Part shown: in pieces, positions 1 through 13,436 of the stretch
How positions within the stretch are numbered: the first letter of the stretch is position 1
How the letters are laid out: each line of letters begins with the position of its first letter
Source of the DNA: Pegea sp. RAD2-039
Lineage: Eukaryota; Chordata; Thaliacea; Salpida; Salpidae
Direction: 5' to 3'
Length of the DNA: 64,000 nt
Assembly (NCBI GenBank): GCA_034620365.1
Contig: JAQGEQ010000110.1
Location: 248,001-312,000 of the forward strand
Notes under the pieces: model-generated
The model's input: only the letters and a program-made list of their open reading frames with translations
Databases searched by the model: none
What the model was told of the DNA's origin: nothing
Position numbers and translations under genes: made by a program

Positions 1-1254
1 AAGTTGAACTATAGAATGTGAAAATCATTGTAGTTTTATCATTTTGATTTGAAATATATAATTATAATAAATAAAAAATTTCTAGTACAAATTAAGTTAG
101 TCGTATGGTCTTCAAAATTATTGGTTTAAGTTACGGAAACTTTTAATCAAATTTTTAAATTGAAAAGTTTTAATTTTGAAACAAAAGGTTTTCCAAATGA
201 AAACTTGCTCAATTTTTATTTTCTGAGTATATTCTTCTGATAATTTACTTATTAGGAAAAAATTAAATCTTGCTTTTTCTCAATGAATTAAAATATAAAA
301 ACATTAATTGATTATTTTTATTTATTATCATATCAGTTCACAGTATTTATTTGGGTTATATTTTTAAATCACTTATATATATATTTTTTTTTAATTTTTA
401 TGTTTTGGTTTAGAAAAATTACAAAGAATAACATTTTGAAAATAAACTTTTAAAATCTTTTTATTTTTAATCTATTTTTTTCCTTAAAATATCTAGTTTA
501 ATAAAAGATTTATCAAATAATCTTTTAACTAAAAAATTAAATCTTTTTGTCAAGTTTTTTTAAATACATCATTTTAAAAAATGTTGCAGAAAGTAATTAA
601 TAATTTGCAAAAACCTTTTATTAGTTTATTCTATAAACTGAATAAACTTTTCAAATTAGTTAGTATAGAGATAAAGTGACAAAATTATGATAATTAAAGT
701 TAGAACTCTCAGTCAGTTTTATCACAAAGTTTTTTTGGTTAGTTGAATAAGCTAAAATAAAATTGAATCATTAAAAGTTTTCATTTTAAAGCAAAATCAT
801 TTAAACAAATTCGTAATGTATGGAAGGTATTGATGGACATTAAACAAAACCTTTTTTGCTTTTTCTCCAAGTACGTCAATTGCAGTAATTTCAGCAGATT
901 TCTTTAGGGGTAATTAAGTTTAAAAATGATGAGGAAGTTGTTGATAAAACAGTTTATGGCCAAATATGTATATAGGAAGGTGGCTCATAGGATTTTGTAC
1001 TAGCTTATATTCTGGCAAAGATTACAGTAATACTTAAAAAATAGATTCTAAACTAAAAACTTATTTTTTAAAATAACTTTAGCTTTAGTTGAAATTTATA
1101 CTAAGCATTAAATTTTTGTATTTGTTGACATTAAATAAAAGTTTAATAAACCTAATTGAATTTACATATTTGTTTTTTTGAATTTGTTTTATTTAAACTA
1201 GTTATTTTGAAACTTTATTTAATCAAAAGGAGGTTTGAAAATAAAAACTGAACG
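1..1254. other. AT-rich intergenic sequence upstream of GGT
   Basis: No coding region, RNA gene or repeat family is recognisable here. The stretch is dominated by A/T runs. A possible splice acceptor (TTTAAACTAG, ending near 1201) lies 54 nt before the GGT start codon and could end a 5' UTR intron or receive a trans-spliced leader. That reading is weak. Confidence 0.6.
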
Positions 1255-3809
<2,555 letters not shown>

Positions 3810-6469
3810 TCTATTATAATCCCATTGTATTGAAATCTAAATTTTTATGTTTAAATGACTTTTATTAATCGAATAAATGCAAAAAGAAATTTATATTGTT
3901 ACTTTTGCAAAGAAATTGCAATTTATCGTCAAAACATTTTTTCTTTCTAAAAGCTTCTAATTTAGTTAACAGCTAAAAATTAGACAGAAAGAATTGTTTT
4001 AAAGTTATTAAGATTTTTGGTAGAATAAAACATATAGATTTTTTCAATATAAAAGTCTGATGCAGAGACCTGATTCTTATTAAGCAATAGGCACTTACCA
4101 TTTCTTAAGTTTAAGAGCACTTAGAAATCCTCATAAAATCAATTTCATTAAAAAATCTTTTAAGTAATGATTCTGCCACTAATTTTGTCAAAACGTTTTT
4201 GAAATGACTTCTTAATTGAATGTTTTATCAAGCTCTCTGTCATGTAAATAACAAAAAACTCAACAATTTCCACATTTTGTTAAAACTTATCATTAAGCGG
4301 ATAAGAGATAGTTTTTCATTTGTTTGCAAGAAGTATTGCCCGTTATATAAAACTACTTATACTAACTTAATATTACTTTATAAAGCAATAAATCATTCTA
4401 AAATTAATACAATCTTGTATTTATTTGATGTTTTATTTTTATTCTTCTATTCTAAAAAATATTTTAACCTTTGGGTGATACTACTTGTAAATCAAACTTT
4501 GCATTTTTAACAATTTAAGTTTTAGAACCTATTTCTTGTTCATATAAATCATAAGTTTTTATGTATCAGGAATAACTTTATAAGTTATTGATTATTTGTT
4601 ACTTATCCAAGGTTACTTTTTTTAATCATTTTGTACTCTAAAAGTGATTTCAATTTTTTTATATACAAGTTTCTGATAACATTTAATTCAAAATTTGATT
4701 TTTCGTGAAACTTTCTTCAAACACGCAAAAGGTTTTTCTTCACAATATTCCGCACATTTGCAGACTTAAATACAGTAATGTAATAGTAATAGAAGTAATG
4801 TAATAAAAAGTAATGTACTAGTATAGTAATGTAATAGTATTGTAGTACTAGTTTACCAAATTGTAAAAAGTTTAAGACATAGTTTTTCATTTCTTGTTTT
4901 TTAGCTAAAATTAATTTGATAAATAATACATAAAGTATTTATAATTAGAACGCTGTATGAATTATAAAAATGAAAAGTAAATGTTATAATTACTGCTTTA
5001 AGCTTTAATTTAGTTTACTTTGTACTGTTGTTTAAAATAAATGATTGCATAAAGATAAATCTTATATGCTTTTATTACATAGTTTGTGTTTTACATGCCA
5101 TTTTTGATAATTTTGTCAGGCTAAGGCTTTCACTTTTAAGAAGTTAAATATAATTTATTTATTATAAATATAAGTTAATATATTTTATATTAACTATTTT
5201 TTTGTGGGCATTTTGGCCTAGACTTAAAATGGGTGGCGCTCTATGTTTTCTTTAGTTCCGTCCTTTAGTCAGTTCATGTCTGATTATTTATTTCGCTTCA
5301 ACCTTAAAATTGTTCTTAATTCCATATATGGATATGTTAATTTATTGAAAGAATTAGAAAGTACAACTTTTGTAAATTATATATTTTTTTCCTAAAAGCT
5401 TAAACTTATTAGAAAAATGTTTTGTTTAATGAATTTATAATTAGTATTCTATTTACAAAAGAAATATTTTATTTCAACTTTGTAATTGTTTTTTTTTGTT
5501 TTTTTAATCATTTAGTAACATTATCTTTATTATAAATCAAGAATGTTTATATCAATACATTTAATTTATGATTTTTATACTTTAATGAAATAGTCAATTT
5601 TTATTTATTTTATGTCTTATCACTTACTAGTAACAACTTATTTTATTCAACGTGAGAAATCAGATGAAAAATTAAACAGCTGTTATAGCAAAAAAATAAT
5701 GAAAAGATCTTAAGTATATTTCATGTAATTAATGTAGAAAGATAGGAGCACTGGTGTAATGACAGTTTAACAAGATTTTTTATTTGTTGTTATACAACTT
5801 GTGAAACAATTAGATTAAATCTTCTGTCAAAATTTTTTAAATCATTTAATTAGATTTAAATATTTGAAATTTTAGTTTTATAATGTTCTTGTGATATAAA
5901 AATTCTGGATTTATTGTTTTAAGAGATGTAGATCTGTAAAATTATTATTTTCATTTTTTTCTATTTATAAACTTTATCAAAAATATGATATGATATTTTG
6001 AGATTGTTATCACTTTAAAATTTTTAGTTTTTTTGCTGAGGTTTTTTTTTTGCTATAAATTTGGTTTAGTTTTTTAGTCACTTAAGCTTATTATTGGTAT
6101 AATCTAGTTTACTAAATTTTACTTTTTATAAGATGTCTTTAAAATTATACTTTATCTTTATAGTATGCTTTATGATTATATTTTTAATGTAGTTAATAAT
6201 TGTTTATTTTTTATTAGTAACGGATTTATTAAATATTTATTTCAATTTATACAAATATGATATAAAAAGATTTGAGTAGTTTTAATTATTTGTTAATGAT
6301 ATATTTTCTCTTTTAATTTTAGTATTTAAACAAATATTTTTTATAATAAATTTCCTGAAACAAGTAATTGCTCATGTAAGAAATATTAATAAAATTCAAA
6401 CACAATAATCTTAAATAATTTATTTATTCGATAGGTTTTAAAATAATTACTGATTGAAATAAATTTGAA
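3810..6469. other. AT-rich intergenic region between GGT and alpha-catenin
   Basis: Holds the GGT 3' end (AATAAA at 3872-3877) and then 2.5 kb with no supported gene. Bases 4765-4865 are a degenerate array of AGTAATGTA-like words. An open frame at 4220-4510 has AT-driven composition and no family resemblance. A lone GC-richer patch at about 5205-5290 contains GGGTGGCGCTC and could be a remnant element or promoter; I cannot tell which. A possible acceptor (TTATTCGATAG, ending 6432) sits 38 nt before the alpha-catenin ATG. Confidence 0.55.
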
Positions 6470-9154
6470 ATGAGTACAGTGTCATCAAATTCTGCTGTTA
6501 GATGGAATCCCAAAAACTTGGAGATCAGAACTCTAGCAGTTGAGAAAACTTTAGAACCTCTAGTCATACAAGTGACTACTTTGGTTAATGGCAAAGGTCC
6601 TTCTAATAAGAAGAAAGGGAAAAGCAAGAAGCCTAAAGCTCTAGTTGAAAGTGTTGAAAATGCAACAGCTTGTTTTGTTGCTAAAGGTACAGAGATTGCA
6701 AAAGAAAATCCTGAAATGAGAAACGAGATAGAGAAAGCGGTTGAAGAAACAGAAAGCGGTGGTGATGTGATGGCTAAGACTGCACATGCTTTTGCAGATG
6801 ATCCCTGCTCATCAATGAAAAGAGGTAGCATGGTCCGAGCTGCTAGATCCTTACTGTCGTCAGTTACAAAGTTACTGATTTTAGCTGACATGGCTGACGT
6901 CTACCGTTTGTTGAATCAGTTAAAACTGGTCAAACGAAGTGCAACACGTGTCAGAGATGCGGCTAATAGTGATGATTTGGATAAATGCTATCAACTCTTC
7001 AACAAAGATATAGCACAGTTGAATCAAGCTGCTCTTGCTCGTCAAAATGATTTAAAAGATCCAAGACGTCGTGATGAACTAGCTGCAGCAAGAGGGGAAC
7101 TTAAAACTAATGGTCAACTACTCTACAGCTCAACACTTGCTTCAATCGAACATCCTCAAGTCGCTGCCGCTAAAGCTAATCGTGATTACATCTACAAGCG
7201 CGTATTAGGAGCAATGGATCGAATCTCAACAGCTGTGCAAGCAAGTGGAAGTTCAGACGCAAGACCTGAAGAAACAGTCGGTGAACTTGCTAACGCACTC
7301 GATGTGTTCCTTGATCGTGTTAATATGAACCCACTTAACTTTGACGAGGTTAGACATCGACCTTCGCTTGAAGAACGACTGGAGAGTATTATCAGTGGGG
7401 CAGCTTTAATGGCTGATTCGTCATGTACTCGAGAAGTCCGTCGCGAAAGGATTGTAGCTGAATGTAACGCGGTTCGTCAAGCTCTTCAGGACTTACTTCA
7501 GGAGTATATGAATAGTTTGGCTCTGGGTAAGCCCACTAATGATCTTGATGAAGCTATCGTCTCAATGAAGGATAAAACCAAGGACTTACGCAGACAGCTG
7601 TGTAAAGCTGTGATTGATCACGTGTCTGACTCTTTTCTCAATCGCGCCGCGCCCATCATCGCGTTAATCGAAGCAGCTAAGAGTGGCGATGAGAATTTAG
7701 TGAAGGAAGAAGCTCAAGTGTTTAGAGATCATGCCAATAAACTAGTCGAAGTGGCTAACTTGGCTTGTTCCATGTCTAATAATGAAGAAGGAGTTAAAAT
7801 GGTGAAGCTAGCAGCTCGACAAATTGAAGTCCTTTGTCCACAGGTGATCAATGCGGCCCTGACCTTGGCAGCTCGACCGAATAGTCAAGTGGCTCGTCAT
7901 AACATCGAGACTTATAAGCAAGCGTGGTTGAAACAAGTTGGTATGTTGACTGATGCAGTTGATGAGGTGACCAGTATCGACAAGTTTCTTGCTGTATCTG
8001 AAGCTCACATCTTAGAAGATGTCACTGATTGTGTCCAAGCTCTTCAAGAAGGTGAGCCAGACCATCTAGCCCACAAAGGCGCGGATATTTTGGGACGAAC
8101 AGCTAGAATCTGTCAAGTTGTCAAGAATGAGATTGAGAATTATGAACCTGATTTTTACACTGAAAAAGTTTCTGATGCTTGCGACGTTTTGAGTCAGGAA
8201 ACGAGTCAAAAGTTTCAACAACAACTCGAAACTTCGGTGAACGCTTTAAACAATGGTCAAGATCCCCATGACAACGACTTTATCGATTGTTCTCGAATGG
8301 TGTATGATGCAGTTCGCGATATCCGACGCGCTGTATTAACTCTAAAGAACCCTGAAGACATTGATTCAGATTCTGATGTTGAGGAAATTATGAATCCGTC
8401 TGAAGCAGGAATGAGTCAAATCAGTTCAACCGTGGACACAGATGCTGCCCCCAACGATCAACAGATCATGAGAAAGCTTCCGGAAGCTGAAAAAGAAAAG
8501 ATCCAGGTCCAAGTGAAAGAGTTTGTGGAAGAGAAGCGAGCCCTCGATCTTGAGATCTCGAAATGGGATGAAAGCTCTAATGACATCATCGTGTTAGCGC
8601 GATCGATGTGTTTGATCATGATGGATATGACTGACTTCACCCGAGGTCGTGGCAAGCTCAAAAATACTACTGACGTCATTGATGCCGCTCGAAAGATCGC
8701 TGATACAGGAACGCGATTAGATGAGATTGCAAAACACATCGCGAACGCTTGTCCTGATTCCACCGTCAAAAACGACCTGCTGGCTTATCTGCAACGAATT
8801 TCACTTTACTGTCACCAGCTCAACATGTGTTCGAAGGTTAAGGCTGAAATACAAGTCATGTCTGGGACAACAGTGGTGTCTGGTCTCGAAGGGGCCATGT
8901 CCCTTATCCAGGCTGCCAAGAACTTGATGAACGCTGTGGTCCAGACAGTAAAGACCTCATATGTAGCTTCCACTAAATATTTGAAATCAGGTCAGGCCAC
9001 TCATGAAGGGATCTTGTGGAAGATGAAAGCACCTGAGAAGAAACCATTGGTCCGCCATGAGAAGAGGGATGGTGATAAACCGATCCGTCGCGCTTCCCAG
9101 AAGCGACGTGAAGCTCCTGAAAAAGTTTTGAGCGATTTTAAAGCAGATTTGTGA
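6470..9154 (+). CDS. CTNNA: Alpha-catenin, single uninterrupted coding exon
   Basis: An 894-aa adherens-junction adaptor that binds beta-catenin through its N-terminus and F-actin and vinculin through the rest. Human CTNNA1/2 have about 906-950 aa. The full vinculin/alpha-catenin fold is covered. An N-terminal beta-catenin-binding region begins near residue 17 (LEIRTLAVEKTLEPLV), followed by FADDPCSSMKRGSMVRAAR. The central M region includes SLEERLESIISGAALMADSS and RERIVAECNAVRQALQDLL. The C-terminal actin-binding domain includes ILARSMCLIMMDMTDFTRG-like sequence, DLLAYLQRISLYCHQLN, MSLIQAAKNLMNAVVQTVK and the terminal WKMKAPEKKPLV motif. The start matches the family N-terminus. The striking point is the complete absence of introns; vertebrate orthologues have many. 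The 5' part is AT-rich and the 3' part is richer in GC and CpG. One TGACGTCA (8671) encodes part of TDVID. Whether it is nearer to alpha-N, -E or -T cannot be assigned. Confidence 0.96.
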   Translation: MSTVSSNSAVRWNPKNLEIRTLAVEKTLEPLVIQVTTLVNGKGPSNKKKGKSKKPKALVESVENATACFVAKGTEIAKENPEMRNEIEKAVEETESGGDVMAKTAHAFADDPCSSMKRGSMVRAARSLLSSVTKLLILADMADVYRLLNQLKLVKRSATRVRDAANSDDLDKCYQLFNKDIAQLNQAALARQNDLKDPRRRDELAAARGELKTNGQLLYSSTLASIEHPQVAAAKANRDYIYKRVLGAMDRISTAVQASGSSDARPEETVGELANALDVFLDRVNMNPLNFDEVRHRPSLEERLESIISGAALMADSSCTREVRRERIVAECNAVRQALQDLLQEYMNSLALGKPTNDLDEAIVSMKDKTKDLRRQLCKAVIDHVSDSFLNRAAPIIALIEAAKSGDENLVKEEAQVFRDHANKLVEVANLACSMSNNEEGVKMVKLAARQIEVLCPQVINAALTLAARPNSQVARHNIETYKQAWLKQVGMLTDAVDEVTSIDKFLAVSEAHILEDVTDCVQALQEGEPDHLAHKGADILGRTARICQVVKNEIENYEPDFYTEKVSDACDVLSQETSQKFQQQLETSVNALNNGQDPHDNDFIDCSRMVYDAVRDIRRAVLTLKNPEDIDSDSDVEEIMNPSEAGMSQISSTVDTDAAPNDQQIMRKLPEAEKEKIQVQVKEFVEEKRALDLEISKWDESSNDIIVLARSMCLIMMDMTDFTRGRGKLKNTTDVIDAARKIADTGTRLDEIAKHIANACPDSTVKNDLLAYLQRISLYCHQLNMCSKVKAEIQVMSGTTVVSGLEGAMSLIQAAKNLMNAVVQTVKTSYVASTKYLKSGQATHEGILWKMKAPEKKPLVRHEKRDGDKPIRRASQKRREAPEKVLSDFKADL

Positions 9155-9595
9155 ATCACTTCTAATTGAAAATATCTCATCGTGTTTCAACATTTTTTAT
9201 ATATTTGTTACATTTGTAGTTTGTTGTAAATAGAACCACTTTTCATATATTTGTAACATTTCTGCTTGCGTTAATTCCATCTTTATCAATTATGTTGTGT
9301 GCTTTCTGCAAATAGCTACTATTTCGATACAGATGCTTCTATTTTGGTACAAATACATCGTGATTAGGTGCTACAAAACATTTTTAACTAATCATGCATT
9401 CAAATAATTTGTTCGTAATCAATTCTAATTTCTGACCAAATATTTCTCTGTATATTTCTATCATCATCGATACAGAATAATTTCAATATATTTCTTAGGT
9501 AGCTTCAAACAACGGTTGCAGTAAAACCTTTTCAAATTAGTTTGATAAATATTGATTTTTTAAATTTGTATCTGTAATATAAAAGCAAGATCATT
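9155..9595. other. Intergenic: alpha-catenin 3' end to NDUFA9
   Basis: 441 nt with no gene. I see no clear AATAAA just after the alpha-catenin stop. A possible acceptor (TTTCTTAG, ending about 9500) precedes the NDUFA9 start by 96 nt. The two genes are on the same strand, but the spacing does not demand an operon. Confidence 0.5.
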
Positions 9596-11650
9596 ATGAC
9601 TTTGAAGTTTTTGGTTAGGATCAAAAATACGAGTGAGTTTTTGTGTAAACTTCAGGAAATTTTGTAATTACAAAATCACCATTTATCAACATCAAATCTT
9701 GTTTTTATTTTCTAGATTTTCTGATCAGTAACAGATCTTTTCATCAAGCAAATATACCAAAAGGTAGAGGAGGCAGATCTTCTTACAGTGGTGTGTCAGC
9801 AACAGTATTTGGACCAAATGGTTTTGTGGGGAGGCACGTGACTAACCATTTAGGTGAATTTAGTACTTGAAGTATTCACTCGCATCTAAACCTTTCTACA
9901 TCCAGCTGCTATTGGTAGTCAACTGGTGTTACCATTCAGAGGTGAGGAAAAAAGATCTTTATCTATGAAGTTGATGGGCGATTTAGGACAAGTTATGTTT
10001 CAGGTCAGTTGTTTATCTATTTTGTAAACAAATATTTGTATCAATTTTTCTTCAGCCGTTCACAATGAAAGATCGCGAAGATGATGATATGTACACGCGA
10101 GAATTAATCCAATATTCAAATGTCGTCATCAACACCATCGGTAACTCAAGACCATACCAGTGAGTATGCAAATTAGCCGCTACAACCCCACTAATACTTC
10201 AATCAGATTCTATTCTATGGAAGAAGTGAACTTTGAGTGGCCTGTTCGTCTCGCTCAGTTGGTAGCTGATAAGTGTGACGACACCAAATTGATTCATGTC
10301 ACAAACCTCGCTTGCAACCAACCAAAAGCTCGGCAAGCTTCCAAACTCATCAAATTACAAGTAAGTTGATCTCAATCATAACCAGTAGCAACCACTGTAA
10401 CCAGTAGCAACCACTGTAACCAGTAGCAACCACTGTAACCAGTAGCAACCAGTTAAATCTCGTTCATCTACAGTATGAAGCTGAATGTCGTATGAAGGAA
10501 ATTTATCCTCAGACCACAATTGTAAGAAGTTCCCCTCTTTACGGACTTGGCGATGATTTCTCACAACTTCTTCTCAGCGAGAGTCTGTACTTCATTACGT
10601 CATCACTACGTCATCAAATCGCACCTCTTTTTCAGGATGGGAAAGTCTTGCAGTATTAGGAGCGTTACCATGCCTACATGGAGGAGGACACGACACAGTA
10701 GTCCAGCCCTTGTATGTGTCTGACTTCGCCAAAGCCATGACCGAAATTGCCCAACACCCAGATGTCCGTGGACAAACCTTCGAACTTGCTGGGTCAGTCC
10801 TTGTTTGAAATCACTTGTGTTTGATCTTCATCTGTTGATATATGCAGGAAAGATCGTGTACGACTTTCAGATCTTCTTCACTTCCTCTACAACCTCCCTT
10901 TCACTAATTCTCGAAGCTACTGTCTTCACGATGCGCTCGGTGATTTAGAACGGACTAATCCTACCTTTATGCAGAAAGTAATTCTGATTTACTGATTGCT
11001 GATTGGTTGAAACAGTGATGAGAAACAAGCCCGATAATCAGCGCGTTCTCCCTCACCCCACTCTCCAACCCTTCTTATCTTAATTTATTCCCAATCAACA
11101 AGTGGGTAGATGATGGGAGGATGTTGCTGGTGGTGACTCGAACTACACTTGATCTGAGTTTCAACCAATCACTATCTAATCACCTGATGTATGTGATGTC
11201 ATCACTGACGTAATTGTGCCAGGTAGCTTTGGCGTATCTGGATTTCTTCTTCCGAAGACAAACGCGACCTTCTCTTCTTCCTCACTTCCTTGATGTGATC
11301 TGGAAAAACTTAAATCATACCAAATGGATAAGTGAAGACCGCTTTAAAAGAGTAATTTACATTTACCGCCGTAATAAGCCAATCAAATTGCTTCTTTCAG
11401 CTTCATTTGAGTGATCACGTGACCGGTGAACACCCGGGACTTGCTAGTCTAGGAATCGAAGCTTCAAGTCTCGAACAGAAGCTCTTTGAGGTTATCTACG
11501 TGCCTGTAGTCGCGCCTTACGAATTCAATCCTTATAAGGGAGAGAAAATACCCAAAGTGAGATCTTTTGTGTAATGTGATGCCCTGTTTCACTTTATCTT
11601 TGTTCCAGGTGGACGACGTCACTCAAAATGCTTCAGTGGCGGTCGTGTAA
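9596..11650 (+). CDS. NDUFA9: NADH:ubiquinone oxidoreductase subunit A9, 11 exons
   Basis: An accessory complex I subunit of the atypical short-chain dehydrogenase type, located at the matrix arm/membrane arm junction, which binds NADPH structurally. Exons: 9596-9632, 9716-9853, 9906-10003, 10056-10159, 10207-10360, 10474-10582, 10636-10792, 10848-10977, 11223-11351, 11401-11556, 11609-11650. Total 417 aa (human 377). The N-terminus is basic and aromatic and fits a mitochondrial presequence. The mature part starts with [18 protein letters not shown], where the Rossmann glycine motif is [11 protein letters not shown]. Further family segments are [46 protein letters not shown] and [17 protein letters not shown]. 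An apparent extra exon at 11016 is excluded because it would begin with an in-phase stop, and joining exon 8 directly to 11223 is in phase 0. AATAAA lies at 11734. Confidence 0.94.
10376..10458 (+). repeat. 19-bp minisatellite in NDUFA9 intron 5
   Basis: About four tandem copies of ACCAGTAGCAACCACTGTA fill most of the intron between 10361 and 10473. Copies are nearly perfect. The array opens long frames on the minus strand that have no other support. Confidence 0.9.
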
Positions 11651-12631
11651 ACTTCAAACTTCTTTCCTATACTCACTGATGAATTTGTTCTTTCTCCTGT
11701 GTAGCTAGCAAACGTTTTGTTTAATGAGTGACAAATAAAATAAAAACGTTGTGACATCAAATCAGCCAACAATCTCTTCGTTCTACTTATAATTAGATGA
11801 TTATTTGTAATTTAATGAGTTAGTTAGCTGACAGATAGTTTTTCAAAAGTTCTCTTCTTAAATGGTGTCAAATCATAAAACAAAAGTTTTCAAATAAGCA
11901 ACAGTTTATTTTTATTAAAGTTGGAAATACTTTAATAAACTTTAAACTGTTTAAAAACAAACACAAATTTGTTTATTTTATGTTTAACCTATCACTTGTT
12001 TTTACTGAAACTAAATTATTACTTTTATATATATTTTTTCAAAAGTTTAACTTTCAAGTCTTCAGATTTTTATCTGATTTAAACAAATTAAATTCTTCTT
12101 CCAATATTTAGTTGATGGCTTGTAACAAAAAATGATCCTAAAAACAAATCTTCAAAAATCTTTGTGATACATCAGAACTTATCATAAAGTTTTATTCTTA
12201 TTTAGATTCCCTTTCTCAATAACAAGTTGTCAGCTATTTATAGAACGGACCAAGTATACTGACTAAATGAACTTTTTGTGTCCATCAACCCGACTGCTTT
12301 CCAAAGAATATTTTTAGTTTAATGAACTATGTTGGTACACGAGAAATGTTCTTGATTGATTTAGGAGTCCTTGTTAATCTTTTATTAAATGTCCATACAA
12401 CTAATTGCAAGCAAACACTAAAAAGTAAAACGATTTAGAAATGCCCTTAGGTTATTATTGGCGCTTTTGTTTTTATAAATTTTCAAACTGAAAGTTTATT
12501 TAATGTAACTTTGAATTTGTTTTCAAATAACAATTGTGACTTATAGATATTTAACTAAATATTTATCCTATTTTTTAATTTGATAATTTATTTTAGATAG
12601 CAGCAGATTGTACAGATGTTTTGTTACCAGA
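11651..12631. other. NDUFA9 3' region and intergenic
   Basis: Contains the NDUFA9 polyadenylation signal at 11734-11739. It then runs as AT-rich sequence with no supported gene. A good acceptor (ATTTATTTTAG, ending 12597) precedes the next coding region by about 35 nt. Confidence 0.55.
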
Positions 12632-13168
12632 ATGATCACTAATTGTAGAGTTTGTCACTCAGCTAAAATGATCAAATGTACCCTTATGTTAATGTCTCTG
12701 CTTCTTTTTGCTTTTTCTTTTATGGTACGACTTCAAATACAGAATACAAAGCTTCAGTCTAAAAGCATTCAAGAAAAGATAAGACTTTTAGAAGAAGATC
12801 AAAATATGATTCAACAAAGTTTGCTTAAATTTCTAAAAAAAGAAGCATTAATTGAAAATGGTTCTAGAAAGATCAAGTCAAATTTGGAAAAAATATCAAA
12901 TCAAATATGGAAAAGAGATCTAGTTATTAGAGGATTTAAAGATGTAATTGATGAAGATTTAGAAAATCTTGTAATTTTTCTTTTGTCATCTCAACTGAAT
13001 TTAAGTTTTAAAGAAGAAGACTTGGAAGCAATAGAAATTGTCACCGATAAAGAAGGAAAAAAACAAATTAAAGTAAGAATGAGAAATTTATTTGATAAGG
13101 AAAAAATTTTGAGTCTCGCCAATAATCTTAAAGATTCTAATTATAAAATAACCAGCTATCAGGGTTAA
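12632..13168 (+). CDS. Small membrane-anchored coiled-coil protein with LINE ORF1-like C-terminus
   Basis: 178 aa from the first ATG (12632); a second ATG at 12668 is also possible. Seen in the sequence: a strongly hydrophobic segment at about residues 16-33 (LMLMSLLLFAFSFMV), then a Lys/Glu/Gln-rich coiled coil to about residue 95, then a compact domain starting WKRDLVIRGFKD. By family knowledge, an N-LVIRG-type motif after a coiled coil followed by a basic alpha/beta domain is typical of the ORF1 RNA-binding region of non-LTR retrotransposons (transposase-22-like). The final residues (FDKEKILSLANNL, YKITSYQG) fit that layout. No reverse transcriptase is nearby. It may be a domesticated ORF1 or a truncated element; a host gene of convergent shape cannot be excluded. 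It is preceded by a plausible splice acceptor. Confidence 0.5.
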   Translation: MITNCRVCHSAKMIKCTLMLMSLLLFAFSFMVRLQIQNTKLQSKSIQEKIRLLEEDQNMIQQSLLKFLKKEALIENGSRKIKSNLEKISNQIWKRDLVIRGFKDVIDEDLENLVIFLLSSQLNLSFKEEDLEAIEIVTDKEGKKQIKVRMRNLFDKEKILSLANNLKDSNYKITSYQG

Positions 13169-13436
13169 AGAATCTTATTTCTTGGAATTATATTTAATTT
13201 TTATGGAAATATAAACTATCCAAGCATTATAACTTATATTTCTAAAAGTTTTTTTTACTATTTTTTGCTGAAACAATAAATCATCGAATTTTATTTATTC
13301 TCATCAAATTTAGAGCAAATTTCTTTCCCATTTTCTGTAAGTTTAAAATATTTTGATAAATAAACAAAAATTTCTGACTTTAAATCATTTTATTAAAGAC
13401 AAAGTCAACATAGAAAAAAATTAAGAAGTAAAACTA

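Noticed and set aside
4220..4510. 96-codon open frame in the GGT-alpha-catenin gap
   Set aside because: Composition is that of random AT-rich DNA (Leu/Ile/Lys/Tyr), with no domain, no splice context and no family resemblance.
11016..11120. Apparent extra NDUFA9 exon after an acceptor at 11015
   Set aside because: In phase it begins with TGA; skipping it joins flanking exons in phase 0 with the expected family sequence.
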